Source of the DNA: Ampullaceana balthica
Taxonomy: Eukaryota > Mollusca > Gastropoda > Lymnaeidae
Assembly: GCA_944989445.1 (NCBI GenBank)
Contig: CALYLW010000057.1
Location: forward strand, 1,162,984-1,226,983
DNA: 64,000 nucleotides
Direction of reading: 5' to 3'
Positions 46,699 through 58,670 of the stretch are shown piece after piece. Under the pieces are notes generated by a model. That model had not been told where the DNA came from. It searched no databases and saw only the letters and a program-made list of their open reading frames with translations. The position numbers and the translations under genes were made by a program. Position 1 is the stretch's first letter, and the number at the start of each line of letters is the position of its first letter.

Positions 46699-47079
46699 GG
46701 GGCCGTCCATAAATGACGTCATGCACCTGGGGGGGGGGAGGGAGTCACACATTTGTGACGATGTGTGACGAGGGGGGGGGGTGTTTAAGAAATGTGACGT
46801 CACGTTAAAACGCGCAACTTTAAATAAAATTTCCACGTAAATATTTGATTACTGACACTTTATTTAATGGCGTTTATGTAAAACGCTTGTTACGATATTA
46901 GAATGCAGCATTACACTAAAAACATACTTAAATGACCAACATTTTATTTGAAACATGCTCATTTTCAAACAGAAAATACGACTTTTATTGGCGGGGCGGG
47001 ATTAAAGCGTTGTGGCGTCTTATTGAAGAGGGGGGAAGGGGGGAAATCAGCCAAAATTACGTCAATTATGGACGGCCAA
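46699..47079. mobile_element. GGGG-ended MITE, copy 2, nested in the hAT element
   Basis: It starts GGGGCCGTCCATAAATGACG. The right end reads CAATTATGGACGGCC then AA, where CC is expected. TTA flanks both sides (46696-46698, 47080-47082), so the target duplication is 3 bp. Its interior matches copies 1 and 3, including TGTTACGATATTAGAATG. It has no coding capacity. Confidence 0.85.
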
Positions 47080-47479
47080 TTAGTCGATTATAATATTAAT
47101 GGTTTTTATAAATTGAGAAACACGAATAAACAATTATAACTTTTATATTATAACAATTGAAACGAAAAAAGGTGGGGAACATGTTTACCATTGCATGATG
47201 CCATATTTATGTAAGCAGTAATAAAAGAGGCCGCATAAGATTATATACCTATTAATACACATTTATAAAATATAACATACTTTTTTTAAAGGCCACAAGA
47301 AAATTATTGAGGTAGCATGTCCCCGCTCCGCCATGAGACAAAACATATTCCAAATTTACACCAAAAAAAACCCCATTACCAATCACTTTTTATTTTGTAT
47401 TTATAAATAAATGATTTTTTTTTACAAACGAAGAAATTGTTTACATTAGTATGTAAACATATTTATACATGTACTTTCC

Positions 47480-48100
47480 TAACTTTCATAATAGAAAAAT
47501 CGTGTATTTTGCTATCGAAATTAAAATTATCTGTAATATCTAGTTCTATTGCAAGATTTTGTTGTCTTTAATCGCTCATTGTGGAACGAAGATAATTTTT
47601 TATCAACTTCAGTTTGGAGAAGCTCCTTTCATAACTAGCGACACTGATAGCAATAGTTGAAAAAATTCATAGCAAAATTACAATGTTGGGTATAGAATTT
47701 TCAGATCTATACGGTTGAATAAATTTTAATACATCAAGGGGGCCTTTTCCCCCCGTTTTTCTAACACAATGTCTCTTCCTGTAGTGTATGTACAGTCATA
47801 AAAGCCTGGATCCTTTTTCTTTCCATATTGAACTGTTCTTGTCTTTATCAATGTCAAAAAAGTAATTTATTTGATTTTCAAATACTTCATTTAGTAGGTT
47901 ACATGGTATTACGAATATTTTCTTGGAAGGATTTCTCGCCGTACTTCTTGTACTAAAAATATAACCAAGTCTTCAGAATTTTTCCAACTCATATTTTTTC
48001 TCCTTGTAACTCGGCGTTCAGTTGATATTTCCACATCTTCATAAATTGTTTAGCTGATATAACAGCATTTTGTATTAGCACATCTCTTTGTTCCATGCAA
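47480..48100 (-). pseudogene. hAT transposase C-terminus, ZMYM1-like, dead
   Basis: On the minus strand 47570-47660 reads TIAISVASYERSFSKLKLIK and then NYLRSTMSD. This matches the hAT dimerisation domain (family pattern PVTVASAERSFSKLKLIKxY LRSTMSQERL) found in ZMYM1-like and 52-kDa-repressor-like proteins. A stop replaces the residue after MSD, and downstream LAIELDIT is recognisable. Further upstream (near 47975-48040) EDVEISTERRVTRRKNM resembles the linker of the same proteins. Stops and frameshifts separate these pieces. In a complete protein these are the last roughly 150 residues. Orientation and position fit the hAT element that contains it. Confidence 0.75.
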
Positions 48101-48289
48101 TGTCTATGCATTAATTTTTAAAAATGACGGGTTCCCTTAAATTGAGATAACATAGAAAAAAAAAGATAACATTGAATTGAGTAAAATTCCAGCATCTGAT
48201 CTCGTTTTCCTAGTTACTTCTTCAGATGTCAAATTTTCCAAGACGATTGAAATTTTAAAGTATGTCTTTTCCGAAATTATTATGCCTAT

Positions 48290-48530
48290 TAGTGTATTAC
48301 CCGTCAAAAATGACGGAAGTTTTCAAAATGAATACATTTCAGCTGAACTCTATTAATTTTGGGGAAAAAAATACACATCAGGATAAAAAAATAATGTATT
48401 ACAGAACTTTCATTTATTTTATTTATTTTTATTTTATTAATTTATTATCATATTGAACAATTTTATGCGGAACGTTCGAAAATGGTTATTTTTGGTGCAG
48501 TAATTTGGTGCGCTGCTTTATAAAATTAGT
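48290..48530 (-). mobile_element. Hairpin-ended repeat (Helitron-like), copy 1, nested in hAT
   Basis: It shares most of its length with 49793-50009. One end has the perfect hairpin CCGTCA-aaaa-TGACGG, next to TGTATTAC and TAG. The other end is GGTGCAGTAATTTGGTGCGC with CTTTATAAAATTAGT, which also occurs inside Helitron family A (25068, 25810). On the minus strand the hairpin is followed after about 8 bases by CTA, similar to a Helitron 3' end. It has no coding sequence. Confidence 0.6.
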
Positions 48531-49340
48531 AGCGTCACCGACGGGACGGAAGTAGGGAACGGACAGGCGTGGGACGTACATTGAAAATTATGTATGTTGA
48601 TTGTGGTGTTTATTCACAGAGAAATTTGATTATCTACATATTCTTGTCATAAATCTTAATAATTTTCCATAAAATAGGCGAATTCAAATTATTAACACAT
48701 TACTTTATTTGGATATGCTTAACATGTTTAATGAATAACCATATTTTAATGAAAAACAAATTATTTTTGGTACTTTTTTTTAATGCAATAAAAACAAAAT
48801 AATTTTAATTTTTAATAACTTACCTTACAATAATTTTCTGAAAACTGAAACCGAATATAAATTACTACTTGCAAGTTAAACACAACATTTGAACCACCAT
48901 GCCTTGTAAGTACTTGTTCGCGCATCATTCTGCGAATGCCACATTTCCACGTACAAACTGTCGTGGCGATATTAATAGCACATATTATTCGACCCAGCTG
49001 TGATGTGTTTTTTGCATACTATTCTTATAAAAGAGTTATCTGTGACTTATACCGCTTAGTTTTCCAAACAAATGGATACCTTTTTTGAACGATTAAAAAT
49101 TTAGAACACTTTTGCGTTAGTTATAATATCCACTGTGTAATCAAACAAATGTTATGCGAATCCGTTAATTAAGACCCGAAATTACAAATATTTTTTTTCA
49201 CCTTGGTTTTCCCCCTTCAAAAGAAAAAGGGTGGTTGTTGGAAATGGTTGTACTTTTCAAATGCCCACAAATGCCGCCCCCTTAATGAGTGCCACCCGGG
49301 GCGGACCGCCCCCACCGCCCCCCCCCTTGCTACGCCACTG

Positions 49341-49792
49341 CGTGGACATCTCTTCGGCACGAGCCCAAAGCAACCGCCAACAGATCTCACGTGTTTAAGA
49401 AGCAACAAGAAACGTACGTCACAGTAAATGATCCTCAACATCAACAACGCGCCGTAGAAATAGAAGGAATCGCGCGGGGGGCGTTCAAGATAAAACAATC
49501 GCACTCGCACCAACGTAAACCATGTAACATTTAACTTATAGCGCACGGACTTAAAAAAACAAAAAACAATACACATATAAAAGAAAAAACGTCGCTGGCT
49601 ACTCTAACAAAATAAATTTAAAAAAATTATCAATTCCTTCCATAAAGTCCGTAATATAAAACGTCATCATTTTGTGTTTTGTTTATTTTATTTAGGATAT
49701 GAATGTTTTAAATTGTTTTGTTGTTTTTTTTATAGCGCGGTGAGCTTTTCTGGTGTACCACGCTATTTAAGTTGTCAAAATAATATCATTAA
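49341..49792. other. Unassigned sequence after the hAT element
   Basis: It begins with the hAT target duplication CGTGGACA. No gene is recognised. Confidence 0.5.
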
Positions 49793-50009
49793 TAGTGTAT
49801 TACCCGTCAAAAATGACGGTAGTTTTCAAAATAAATACATTTCAGCTGAAAGCTATTTATTTTGAAAAAAATACACATCAGAATAAAAAATAATAGAATA
49901 CAGAAATTTCATTTATTCATTTATTTTCATATTGAACAATTTTATGTAGAACGTTCGTAAAGAGTTATTTTTGGTACAGTAATTTGGTGCGCTGCTTTCT
50001 AAAATTAGT
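49793..50009 (-). mobile_element. Hairpin-ended repeat (Helitron-like), copy 2
   Basis: It has the same hairpin, CCGTCAAAAATGACGG at 49804-49819, the same interior (ATACATTTCAGCTGAA, AAAATACACATCAG) and the same end (CTTTCTAAAATTAGT) as copy 1. It lies 1.5 kb away, outside the hAT element. Confidence 0.65.
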
Positions 50010-52983
50010 ACATCATTGACAGCGTTACTGCGAGAACCGCATAGATTAAAACTACTTCCTATTCGTTTATTTTGATGTTATTTCTGGAAAAGTGTCCCTA
50101 GTCGGACGAATCCCATAAAACAAAGCCACGGAAAATTCCGGAATGAAACAGTTCCTCTCTGCATCCGGGGTTCGTCTTTCGGCGCCGCTACCGGAGAATT
50201 CTAAAAATAGAAGACGTGACGTCATCACAAAGTGTTGTGTTTTTTTCTTCTTTTTTTTCTTTCTTCCTTTTTCAGTTCCCATTGCGAAACGCCAAGCATG
50301 TCATCTTTATTTCCTAATGTATAATTTGCGGTCTTTAAACTAGTCGGTGTCGGGTGCCGTGTATGAAATAATGTACACTACGGGAATCAATTGGATGGGA
50401 CATCTGAGGCGGGAGGGAGGGAGGGAGGGAGGGGGAGGGTAAAGAGGTGTTTATGTGGGTGGATTTAAACTGTTGGTTTGAGATTTCGAGGAGGGCAACT
50501 GTTTGTTTGCCGAAATTTTGAATTTTGATCAAGAAAACGCGGACTAATCGGTAAAAATGAATTCTTCTTCTTGGAAAACAAAAGGTGCAAGAGATTAGAC
50601 GAACGTTTTTTTTGTTGTTTTTTTTCTTTAATCTTGGAATTTATGCAAGTCAATGACGTAGGGATAGGAATGAAGAGTTGGTAAATCCTATGTGGCACTT
50701 TTCTCCTTTAATGATTGAAGTCGAATGTTTCTGTCCGCTGTCGAGTGTGTTTCATAACACGTCTGCATTTCAACCCAAACATTACCTCAGACTTTCCGTT
50801 CGAATGTTTGATCCTGTGAAAAAATATTGAGGGGAGGGGGGAGAGGAACAGGAGCCGGGTGTCTATGGTCAAGGGGGCACTGTCCTCGCTAATAGCAGAC
50901 ATTAGAACACCAAGTGTCTTAGATAACCTAAATACATCGATGTTGCGGCACGCAATGCATTTTGTTTTATGTTGCTATGTCCTATTGTCACCCCCTCCCT
51001 GTAGTATCCTGGCCATATCCGGGTTAGGGGGGATGAAGGCAAAAAAAAACGAGACTGCCGAATTAAATAATGAAAACTTGGGGAGATGTTGGGGTTAAGA
51101 TGGGGAGAAAACTAAATGAGGCTTCCCCAAGAATTTTTTTTTGATGTGATATTTCAAAACGCAAATACAAATTAATGCTTGAATTGGAATTTATTATTAT
51201 TATTCATTTATTTTTGGAAACGTTCAAGAATGCTAATACTTCATGTTGTTATTATTATGATTATTTTTCTATCTGTACTCTTAATAAACTTAAATAATAA
51301 TTATTTTTTAAATTTTAGTTGTTAAAGCAATCCATTTATTCACGAATCAATTAAAGTGGGAAAAAATATATATCCGTACAAAAACTTGTCCATCACACCA
51401 ATTAGGCGAAATCAGAAACTGGTACTTAATATTTTCCCGTCATTCAAGAACCAGAATAGAATAAAGTACTTTTCAGTAAACCAATAATTACTATAGCCTT
51501 GAAGTCATGATAACAGAAGCAGGACGCCGCCCTAGCCTTAAACTAATCACATTTTCTTAAGAGATGAAATAAAGAAAAGAAAAAAATTTCTGATACACCA
51601 TTAGAACGACGTAATTTGATTTTAATGCCGATAAGCTTTGTGAATCGGCACTTGCACTCTTTCACTAAATACAAACTTTGGGTTCAAGCTATAACACCAG
51701 CTGCATGGTTCCCCTCTGTCTTTAGCCGTACACGATAAATAAAATAATAAAACAGTGATATCGACGGAATGTGGACATGAATATGTCGTAAGAAAGAAAA
51801 TGGGATGAAAATTGTCCAATTGACTGATTTAAAATATTTTAAATATCAAAATATGTAATTTAAAGATAAAGGAAGATTGTAGTGTTGATTTAAAACCAAT
51901 TAAATAAAAACCAGTCTGAATTATTCCCCCATTGGGACTTGAATAGCAATAAACCATTTAAATCTTGATTAGCTCCCCTGGTGGTCCTATTTATAGCCTC
52001 TTTAACAAAACAAAAAAAAAGAAAAGACCCAAACCAGGAACACGAAGAATGGAACTCTTCATTTTGTGGAGTTACGCTTCTTATCTCGACATCTTCCACC
52101 GGTATTTACATTTGTGGGCATGCACTTTCTGTCGGCCGAAAACTGTCACCATCTCACACCGCACACAAAAACATGCCGCGAATCCCCTGCAAACACACAG
52201 CCCCCCCCCACTCAACAGTAGGTCATTACTTCCCCCCCTCCCCAAGGTACCCAGGCTTTGCGTGGTGGTCCAATTACCCCCGACCACAACCCCAGTGATC
52301 CCCTCCACTGAGGCAATAATAGTTTGACCTCACCCGTGGGACCCGGCAACGGCAATAAACGAAATGATCTTCTCTCTCCTCCGTGATAAACTTCTGACAA
52401 CGAGAGCGCTTGATTGATTCTGTTTGCTAAACGATTGATTGGCGAGGGGGTGTGTGGGGAGTGGAGGAGGGGGGTTGATTTCGGGGGGAATATGTGAAGG
52501 GGGAAAAACAACAGGTTTGGGGAATAAAACGGGACAAAAATAGGGTGGGTGGGAGGTGGAAGGGGTGAATAATCGCTTGTTTGTTTGTTGTTTTCTTTTG
52601 ATGTGTAGAGTATTTGAAGTTTCAATCAATGACTGTCAGTTCGATTTTTTGTCATTGTTTTCGATTGTAATTTAATATTCGGAACGTACCGGTAAATCGA
52701 TCTTTCATCTTGACTTCAGCGAATACCAAAGTTTCAAATAACCTCATCTCAAGCTTCATTAATCCCCCCCTCCCCCACACCTCAATTTCTTCTGGTAGAA
52801 TTTTATTTTGAAATACAAGATTTAATCAAATAAACGTCTAGAACTATTTTAGAATTTAAATTTTATGTTCTGCCAATATCTTTATCTTCTTTGTTGCTTT
52901 CCCCATTTTTAGAACATTTTAAAGGTTATTTTTGTTCTAATATTAATTTTTAAGTCCTTTATATTAACTCGTGGCGTCTGCTT
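50010..52983. other. Unassigned sequence, no gene recognised
   Basis: About 3 kb with only short overlapping open frames, homopolymer and GGGA-rich runs (50405-50445). I see no domain, splice-structured gene or transposon end that I can support. Confidence 0.45.
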
Positions 52984-54162
52984 GAATGATCCCCGCTGGG
53001 GTCGACCAATGTCTCGAGACCAACAATGGTCCTTGTGTTCACTTGCATTTTTCCTTCACAGAATAACGTGAGATTCGTAGTGTACTGGATTTTTTGTTTG
53101 CCGAAAAACTTTGGATCGTGTTTTAACCCACTTTCCCGTATGCTAGCGAGCTGAAATTTTGCAGACAGACTCGTGAAGAGGATAAAATTGATCTATCAAA
53201 ATTTCAGATCGATCGAATGTGCTGTAATGAAATTAATGAATTTTTATATTATCTCTTTGTATCTCTATGTAGCGTGTTAATTTTTGTGCTAGAGTGTCGC
53301 GGTGCATGTTATATTGAAAACCGTTTTCATATTTTCCTGTCGCGATGCGGTGTGTATTATATTGACGATACTTTTTAAAAATATATTCCCGATCTGTAAA
53401 TGTTTATGCTAATATGTCGCATTGTGCGCATTCTATTTAAAACCCTTTTCCCGTGATCAAATCGAGCTGAAATTTAGCAGGCAGACTGTAGTAGTTTTTT
53501 TTTACTATAAATCCTTTATATTTGAGACAAAACTAAAATTTTGGATTTTGGATTGTCGTGCGATGCGTATTATAATGAACAACCATTTAGTTCTGTCTCC
53601 CAACCATGCGGGACATCACGCACGCACGTCGACTCTCTAGCCCTCCTCCCGCCCTCTTCACCAAAGCGAGTATGTGCAAACGAGCATGACGAATGATCTC
53701 CGCTGGGGTCGACCAATGTCTCGAGACCAACAATGGTCCTTGTGTTCACTTGCATTTTTCCTTCACAGAATAACGTGAGATTCGTAGTGTACTGGTTATC
53801 ACGTCCGCCTTATACAGGGAAGGTCCTGGGTTCAAGCCCCAGCGAAATCATTGTTGTTTTTTTTATTTTTAAAAGTGTCTGTTTGTGCCCGTTCATTTAC
53901 CCCTTTATTGCTAACATGGCTGAGCCAATCACAGTTTATGGTTGGCAAGCTAATGTGGTAAAGAGTGGTGGGCAGGTAGATAACCATAGTGCGAATGTCT
54001 CGAAACCAACAAAGAGTCGGCAGTTCCCCCTCCTCCCCAAACCGACGTTCGCTCGCTTTGTTTTACTTTCTACATGCTGTGGTTTGTGTCCGTTCTTTCT
54101 ACTCTTTCTTCTCACTCTCCATTAGCAAGTCTGCGGTGTATGCTACGCCGCGGGGCGTCTAG
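52984..54162 (+). mobile_element. Helitron family B, with an internal 105-bp duplication
   Basis: The 3' end has the hairpin GCGGTGTA-tgc-TACGCCGC at 54133-54151, then GGGGCGT and CTAG at 54159-54162, followed by T. A 105-bp segment with CGCTGGGGTCGACCAATGTC and TCGAGACCAACAATGG occurs at 52984-53088 and again at 53691-53795 with about one mismatch. The second copy leads into the full tRNA-Val-like module; the first is cut after TAGTGTACTGG. The interior has GAGCTGAAATTTTGCAGACA, a phrase common in non-autonomous Helitrons. The 5' end is not resolved. Confidence 0.65.
53778..53848 (+). pseudogene. tRNA-Val-like sequence (anticodon position reads TAT)
   Basis: It shares the A box TAGTGTACTGG, GGTTATCACGTCCGCCT, the T arm CCTGGGTTCAAGCCCCAG and flanks with the copy at 33224. 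The loop CTTATAC puts TAT at the anticodon, one base from the Val anticodon TAC. The anticodon stem pairs at only three of five positions, so it is a decayed tRNA-like module, not a working tRNA. A third, cut copy ends at 53088. Confidence 0.65.
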
Positions 54163-54290
54163 TTGTAAATAATTGCGGTTCTAGGCTCATTGGGTTTTTC
54201 AGACCGTCTCTATTTAGAAACAATTATTTTAAACAAATTATAACATGAAAAAAATTAAAAAAAACAAATATTAATCCATGGACTCTATGT

Positions 54291-55193
54291 GAGTGCTTCT
54301 CAAAGTGGTGGTCCGCGGACCGCTGCCGTTCCGTGGGCCATTAGCGACCGGTCTGCGGAAGTTTCCAAAAGGATTGGAAAAAAAAATAATTATAATACTT
54401 AAGTTTGTAAAATAACACAACAATTCATCAAATTGTAACCTCGCTTTGAATTATGGTGACATCACAGCCCTTGTCATGTCTAACTATGCCTCGGCAACTA
54501 AACATTTTTTTTTAATTAAGAAAAAAATATTCATTGGCAGTAAGCGAAATTGACTAACAGTGATGACGTGTATATTATATTATAACGGAATATTAGAATA
54601 TGATTGGCTGTCGCCGTCGCTCGCGTTTTGGCTCTCTTATGCTGCCCTACATCTTAACTGGCACATAACAAAGATGAGCTCCGGGTAATAAGCTAGTATG
54701 TACCGTATGGACTAATTAAATTTACGGCTAACCAGTCAATATTAACCGTTAAAAAACTTCTTTATGACCACTTCGCGTTGTTTTACACACAGTAAATATT
54801 GATTTATTTAAATTTTTAATGAAAATTAATTTTACAGTTAATTCAATACGTGCTCAAAATTGGAAATCACGGGGGATGAAGCAGATGACCCAAAATATTG
54901 GTGATTAGTTCACTTCATCAATCTAATACAATAAAAGCAGGCGGGAAGTACAATCATTGACAGCACCGACTACAGATCGCTCCCCAAAACTCAAACAATA
55001 GATTTGCACTCCAGACTACTGGATGTTGTTAAATTTAATAAAACAACGGAATTCATGCATAGATTTGTATGGCTTTAGGTCATGTAAGGGCTCAGTTTGC
55101 TATCAGGTCAGTACGGAAAAATAGTGCACAGGTCCCTGGTGCGATAGAAAAATTCCTGCCCGTCAGTCATACTAAAAAGTTTGAGAAGCACTG
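54291..55193. mobile_element. Non-autonomous hAT-like element, about 0.9 kb
   Basis: The left end GAGTGCTTCTCAAAGT and right end AGTTTGAGAAGCACTG are imperfect inverted repeats (expected start CAGTGCTTCTCAAA). A subterminal GGTCCGCGGACC palindrome follows the left end. The right end abuts the 14-bp array exactly, so any target duplication there is obscured. No transposase motif was recognised. Confidence 0.65.
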
Positions 55194-55509
55194 TCACCCA
55201 CAGACTGTCACCCAGAGACTGTCACCCAGAGACTGTCACCCACAGACTGTCACCCAGAGACTGTCACCCAGAGACTGTCACCCAGAGACTGTCACCCAGA
55301 GACTGTCACCCAGAGACTGTCACCCAGAGACTGTCACCCAGAGACTGTCACCCAGAGACTGTCTCCCTGAGACTGTCACCCAGAGACTGTCACCCTGAGA
55401 CTGTCACCCAGAGACTGTCTCCCTGAGACTCACCCAGAGACTGTCACCCTGAGACTGTCACCCAGAGACTGTCACCCAGAGACTGTCACCCAGAGACTGT
55501 CACCCAGAG
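55194..55509. repeat. 14-bp minisatellite, about 22 copies
   Basis: The unit TCACCCAGAGACTG starts at the last base of the hAT-like element. Variants TCTCCC, CCTGAG and one short unit (ACTCACCC) occur in the distal half. Confidence 0.96.
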
Positions 55510-56679
55510 CAGAAAATAAAATGGCATTCTTACAGGCCGAAACCCACATTGGTTTTCATGTAATGAAAATGATCGACTTTGATATCACTCTAACTTTAAT
55601 AAAATTCAGATTTCATCAAATAGATTAACCACATAAAACGACTTTAATACAACAGACCGGAAATCAAAATATCGTATGACTCCATGAGAGTAAAGTTGAA
55701 ATATTTGAAAGACTTTTAACATTTTAACATGGTACCTGACATCTTTAAAAAAAAAGTTTTTACGAACTCGAATTCAAATTTAAGAGTCAACTTTTTCCAC
55801 ATGTTATTTCACCATGTTAAAGTGATAAAACCACTATCTCTGAATTTTAATGAAATACCCTGTCTCTCAATAAAACACGTGTCTCTAAATGAAATACCTC
55901 GTCTGTGTATAAATTATCTTTCAAAATCCAATTTGTAAAATATAAGTTTTAATATTTCATTTAAGTGATAACAAATCAGTCAAATTAATTAAATCCTAAC
56001 CTTTTAAATACCTCAGCTTATTTTGTTTTTAATTGTATTCCTGCGCGGAAGAGCTCCTCCAGCAAACAATTCTCATTTTCTAAATTCTCTTTGACAAATA
56101 GCTCTTTAATGAATTTTTAAAAATACCAATTTACGTTTTTTTGGTTTATTTAATTAATTTTTTTTTACTCCTTGTATATAAAAATCACATTTCACGTTTG
56201 CAAAATTTTTTTTATTGCATTAGATTTGCTTTCAGTAGTAAAATAGATTTTTTTTTAATCACGTGAAAGAATGTAACCATTGTATAAACTTGTTAGCCAT
56301 AGACAAGAAAACACTCGCTATAACACAATAAAATTCAATTTTCCTAGCGTGATGTGATGAACATTGCCGGCTTGTCTCTTTTTAAAACAGGGATTACATA
56401 TTCGCTGGCCGTTTCCAAGGACGCCGCCAAACTTCCCCCCTGGCAATGGCGTGATTCGAGCAGTGATTTCCGGTCCTCACCGAACATGCGCGAGACAAGC
56501 AGCACCAAAAAAATGTAAGGAATCAGATAGCGATGGCTAGGTGGCTCTGAGGGCGAAAGTGAGACATCTTTGGTTCAAAGGTCAAAGTGGGTGGGACTTC
56601 TTTTCTTTGTGTAAATTTTTTAAAGCAAATATATTTGGAGCTCTCGGAGTTATTTTAATTATTTTGCATCTATATCTTT
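55510..56679. other. Unassigned AT-rich sequence
   Basis: No gene is recognised. A TCTCTAAATGAAATACC-like partial repetition lies near 55838-55905. Confidence 0.45.
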
Positions 56680-57108
56680 GAGGCCATCCATAAATGACGT
56701 CACGCGCCTGGAGGCGAGGGGGAGGGTCACGCATTTGTGACGATGTGTGACGAGGGGGAGGGGGTGTTAAAGAAATGTGACGTCACATAAAAACGCGCAA
56801 CTTTAAATAAAAATTCCACTTAAATATTTGATTGCCTGCAATTTATTTAATGACGTTTTCAATGGCTTCACACGTGTTACGATATTAGAGTGAAGACTTA
56901 CACTAAATTTATATTTAAATGACAGTAAAGTTATTTGCAACATGATAATTTTCAATTAGAAAATACGGCTTTTATTGTGGGGGGGGGGAATGGGTCAAAG
57001 CTTTGTGACGTCATATTGGAGGGAAGTGTTAAGTTTTTGTGACGAAGTGGGACTGGGTGGGGGGGGGTAAAATCGTCCAAAATGGTGAAGTCATTTATGG
57101 ACGGTTAC
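56680..57108. mobile_element. GGGG-type MITE, copy 3
   Basis: The left end is GAGGCCATCCATAAATGACG and the right end TCATTTATGGACGG plus TTAC, both diverged from the copy 1 ends. TTT flanks both sides (56677-56679, 57109-57111), a 3-bp target duplication. The interior matches the other copies throughout (AAATGTGACGTCACATAAAA, TGTTACGATATTAGAG). Confidence 0.82.
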
Positions 57109-57111
57109 TTT

Positions 57112-58164
57112 TCACAAATGTATTTCAACCAGTAATCAGATTTCCCATAACCTTTGAAATTGAAAACAAATGTGTGTGTACGGGGAGGGGGGGTCAACTT
57201 CGGTCATGTTATACTGGCCATCTTAAATTGTTCATTTTATACTGGCCATCTTAAATTGTTCATGTTATATTGGAAACGTGCGTGGAAAACTATTCTCCGC
57301 CTTTCAACTGTCCTAGCATGTAAATCTTAGTGTTTTATTCACAGTTCTTCAGTGATATGATCAAAATGTTTGTGGATTAGATAAAAAGTTGTATGTTTGG
57401 TTTTTAAACTAATATTAGTTTCTAGGTTTAGCATTTAACGAGTATGTATGTGTTAAAAAGTGAATCTTTTCATGTGATTGCGTGAATCAATAGCACGGCT
57501 TGTTGGGGCGGCGCAGTGTTAGGGTCTGATGATGCATACACCAGTAATGTACTTTAAAGGGTTATTGGGGTAGGGGGGATTGGAAGCAAATGATACAACT
57601 CCTTCTTAACTGGAATCGACGTGTCCCTAATGCCTCTTCAGAACGGCTCTTCTCTTGATTGGCCAGAGGCGCGAACATCCTGGTCTGTTTGGGGTTTTCC
57701 CCCCTTATATCCCCCCGAGTGCATGCAAGTGATAGATACGGCGTCTTTGAGACCAGACTCGAGGCGGAGTGGCGAGGGTTGAATAACCGCAGTTTTAACT
57801 TTAGGGTAAAACAAGATAAAATATCACTGTTTATTTCACACAGATTTTTTTGGTTTCAAAATTCCATCTGTTAAAACTCGCTTGCGGTGATAGGAGTAAA
57901 TTGCGTTTCCCTTATATCCGAATCGTTTCGTTAGAGATCGAATCCGATACAATATCAACTGGCACAGCAAAGACGTTATTGCTGTTACGAAAAGGTGGGC
58001 AGTGTCCTAGGGAGTAGGGAGCGAAAGTTTTATGCTCACAATCTGTGACACTCAAATGTGTGACGCCTGAAGTAAGTTGGCTCAAAAAGTGGGTCATAAG
58101 ATAGGGGCCATGATAGTCAACAAACCAATTCTCTTGCCACCTCGTAATGAAACACGCCCATGGA
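57112..58164. other. Unassigned sequence
   Basis: A small duplication (TATACTGGCCATCTTAAATT twice at 57210-57260) is present. No gene is recognised. Confidence 0.5.
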
Positions 58165-58249
58165 GTCAGATTATGGAAGTCGGTCATCAGATTATGGAAG
58201 TAGGTCATCAGATTATGGAAGTAGGTCATCAGATTATGGAAGTAGGTCA
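58165..58249. repeat. 21-bp tandem repeat, 4 copies
   Basis: The unit CAGATTATGGAAGTAGGTCAT has one substitution in the first copy. Confidence 0.95.
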
Positions 58250-58670
58250 AACACTTTTGTCACCTTTCTTTGGGAATGTGACATTTCCGGTGGCAGCTTT
58301 TTTTTTAAAGAAAAACTCAAAGGCGTCCAAATTTGTCTGCGCCTCGCGTCACCCCTTCAATAGAACCCACCCTCTCGCCTATCATTACCGACAACCCACC
58401 ACTACAACAACAACCGTCATCCACCACCTGCCCCCCCCCACCCCACGTTATGATGGATGTCACGTGTCGACTGTAACAGGCTCTTTTAATTGGAACTGTG
58501 AAGTATGACGAAGGACGGTTTGGGATTTCGGCAAGTTTCGGAGAAAGTCGTACGGGTTGGCTTCCAGGGGGTCTCACATTGTTGTCTCACCAGGGGCGCA
58601 GTCTTGGTTCACGATGAGAGGGAATGAGTGTTGAGATCGAGAGGTATTGTAGTTTTAACTGAGACGAAGA
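58250..58670. other. Unassigned sequence
   Basis: The open frames at 58077-58577 on both strands are shadows of each other with no motif. Confidence 0.5.

Larger units (their letters stand above)
46640..49340 (-). mobile_element. Complete hAT element with perfect 8-bp target duplication
   Basis: The left end is CAGTGGCGTAGCTAG and the right end is GCTACGCCACTG. Both are followed inward by GGGGCGG-rich subterminal sequence. The octamer CGTGGACA flanks both ends exactly (46632-46639 and 49341-49348). Ends of CAGTGGCGTAGC type with an 8-bp duplication are diagnostic of hAT. The interior carries a decayed ZMYM1-like transposase on the minus strand, a GGGG MITE near the left end and a hairpin-ended element at 48290. 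The perfect duplication suggests the insertion has not been reworked at its edges, although the coding part is long dead. Confidence 0.92.

Noticed and set aside
49217..49576. 119-codon minus-strand frame and overlapping plus-strand frames
   Set aside because: They cross the GC-rich end of the hAT element and its target duplication; no domain is recognised.
50010..52983. Possible multi-exon host gene
   Set aside because: Several short frames exist, but none shows a recognised domain, and frames on both strands overlap; splice sites alone were not enough to support a gene.
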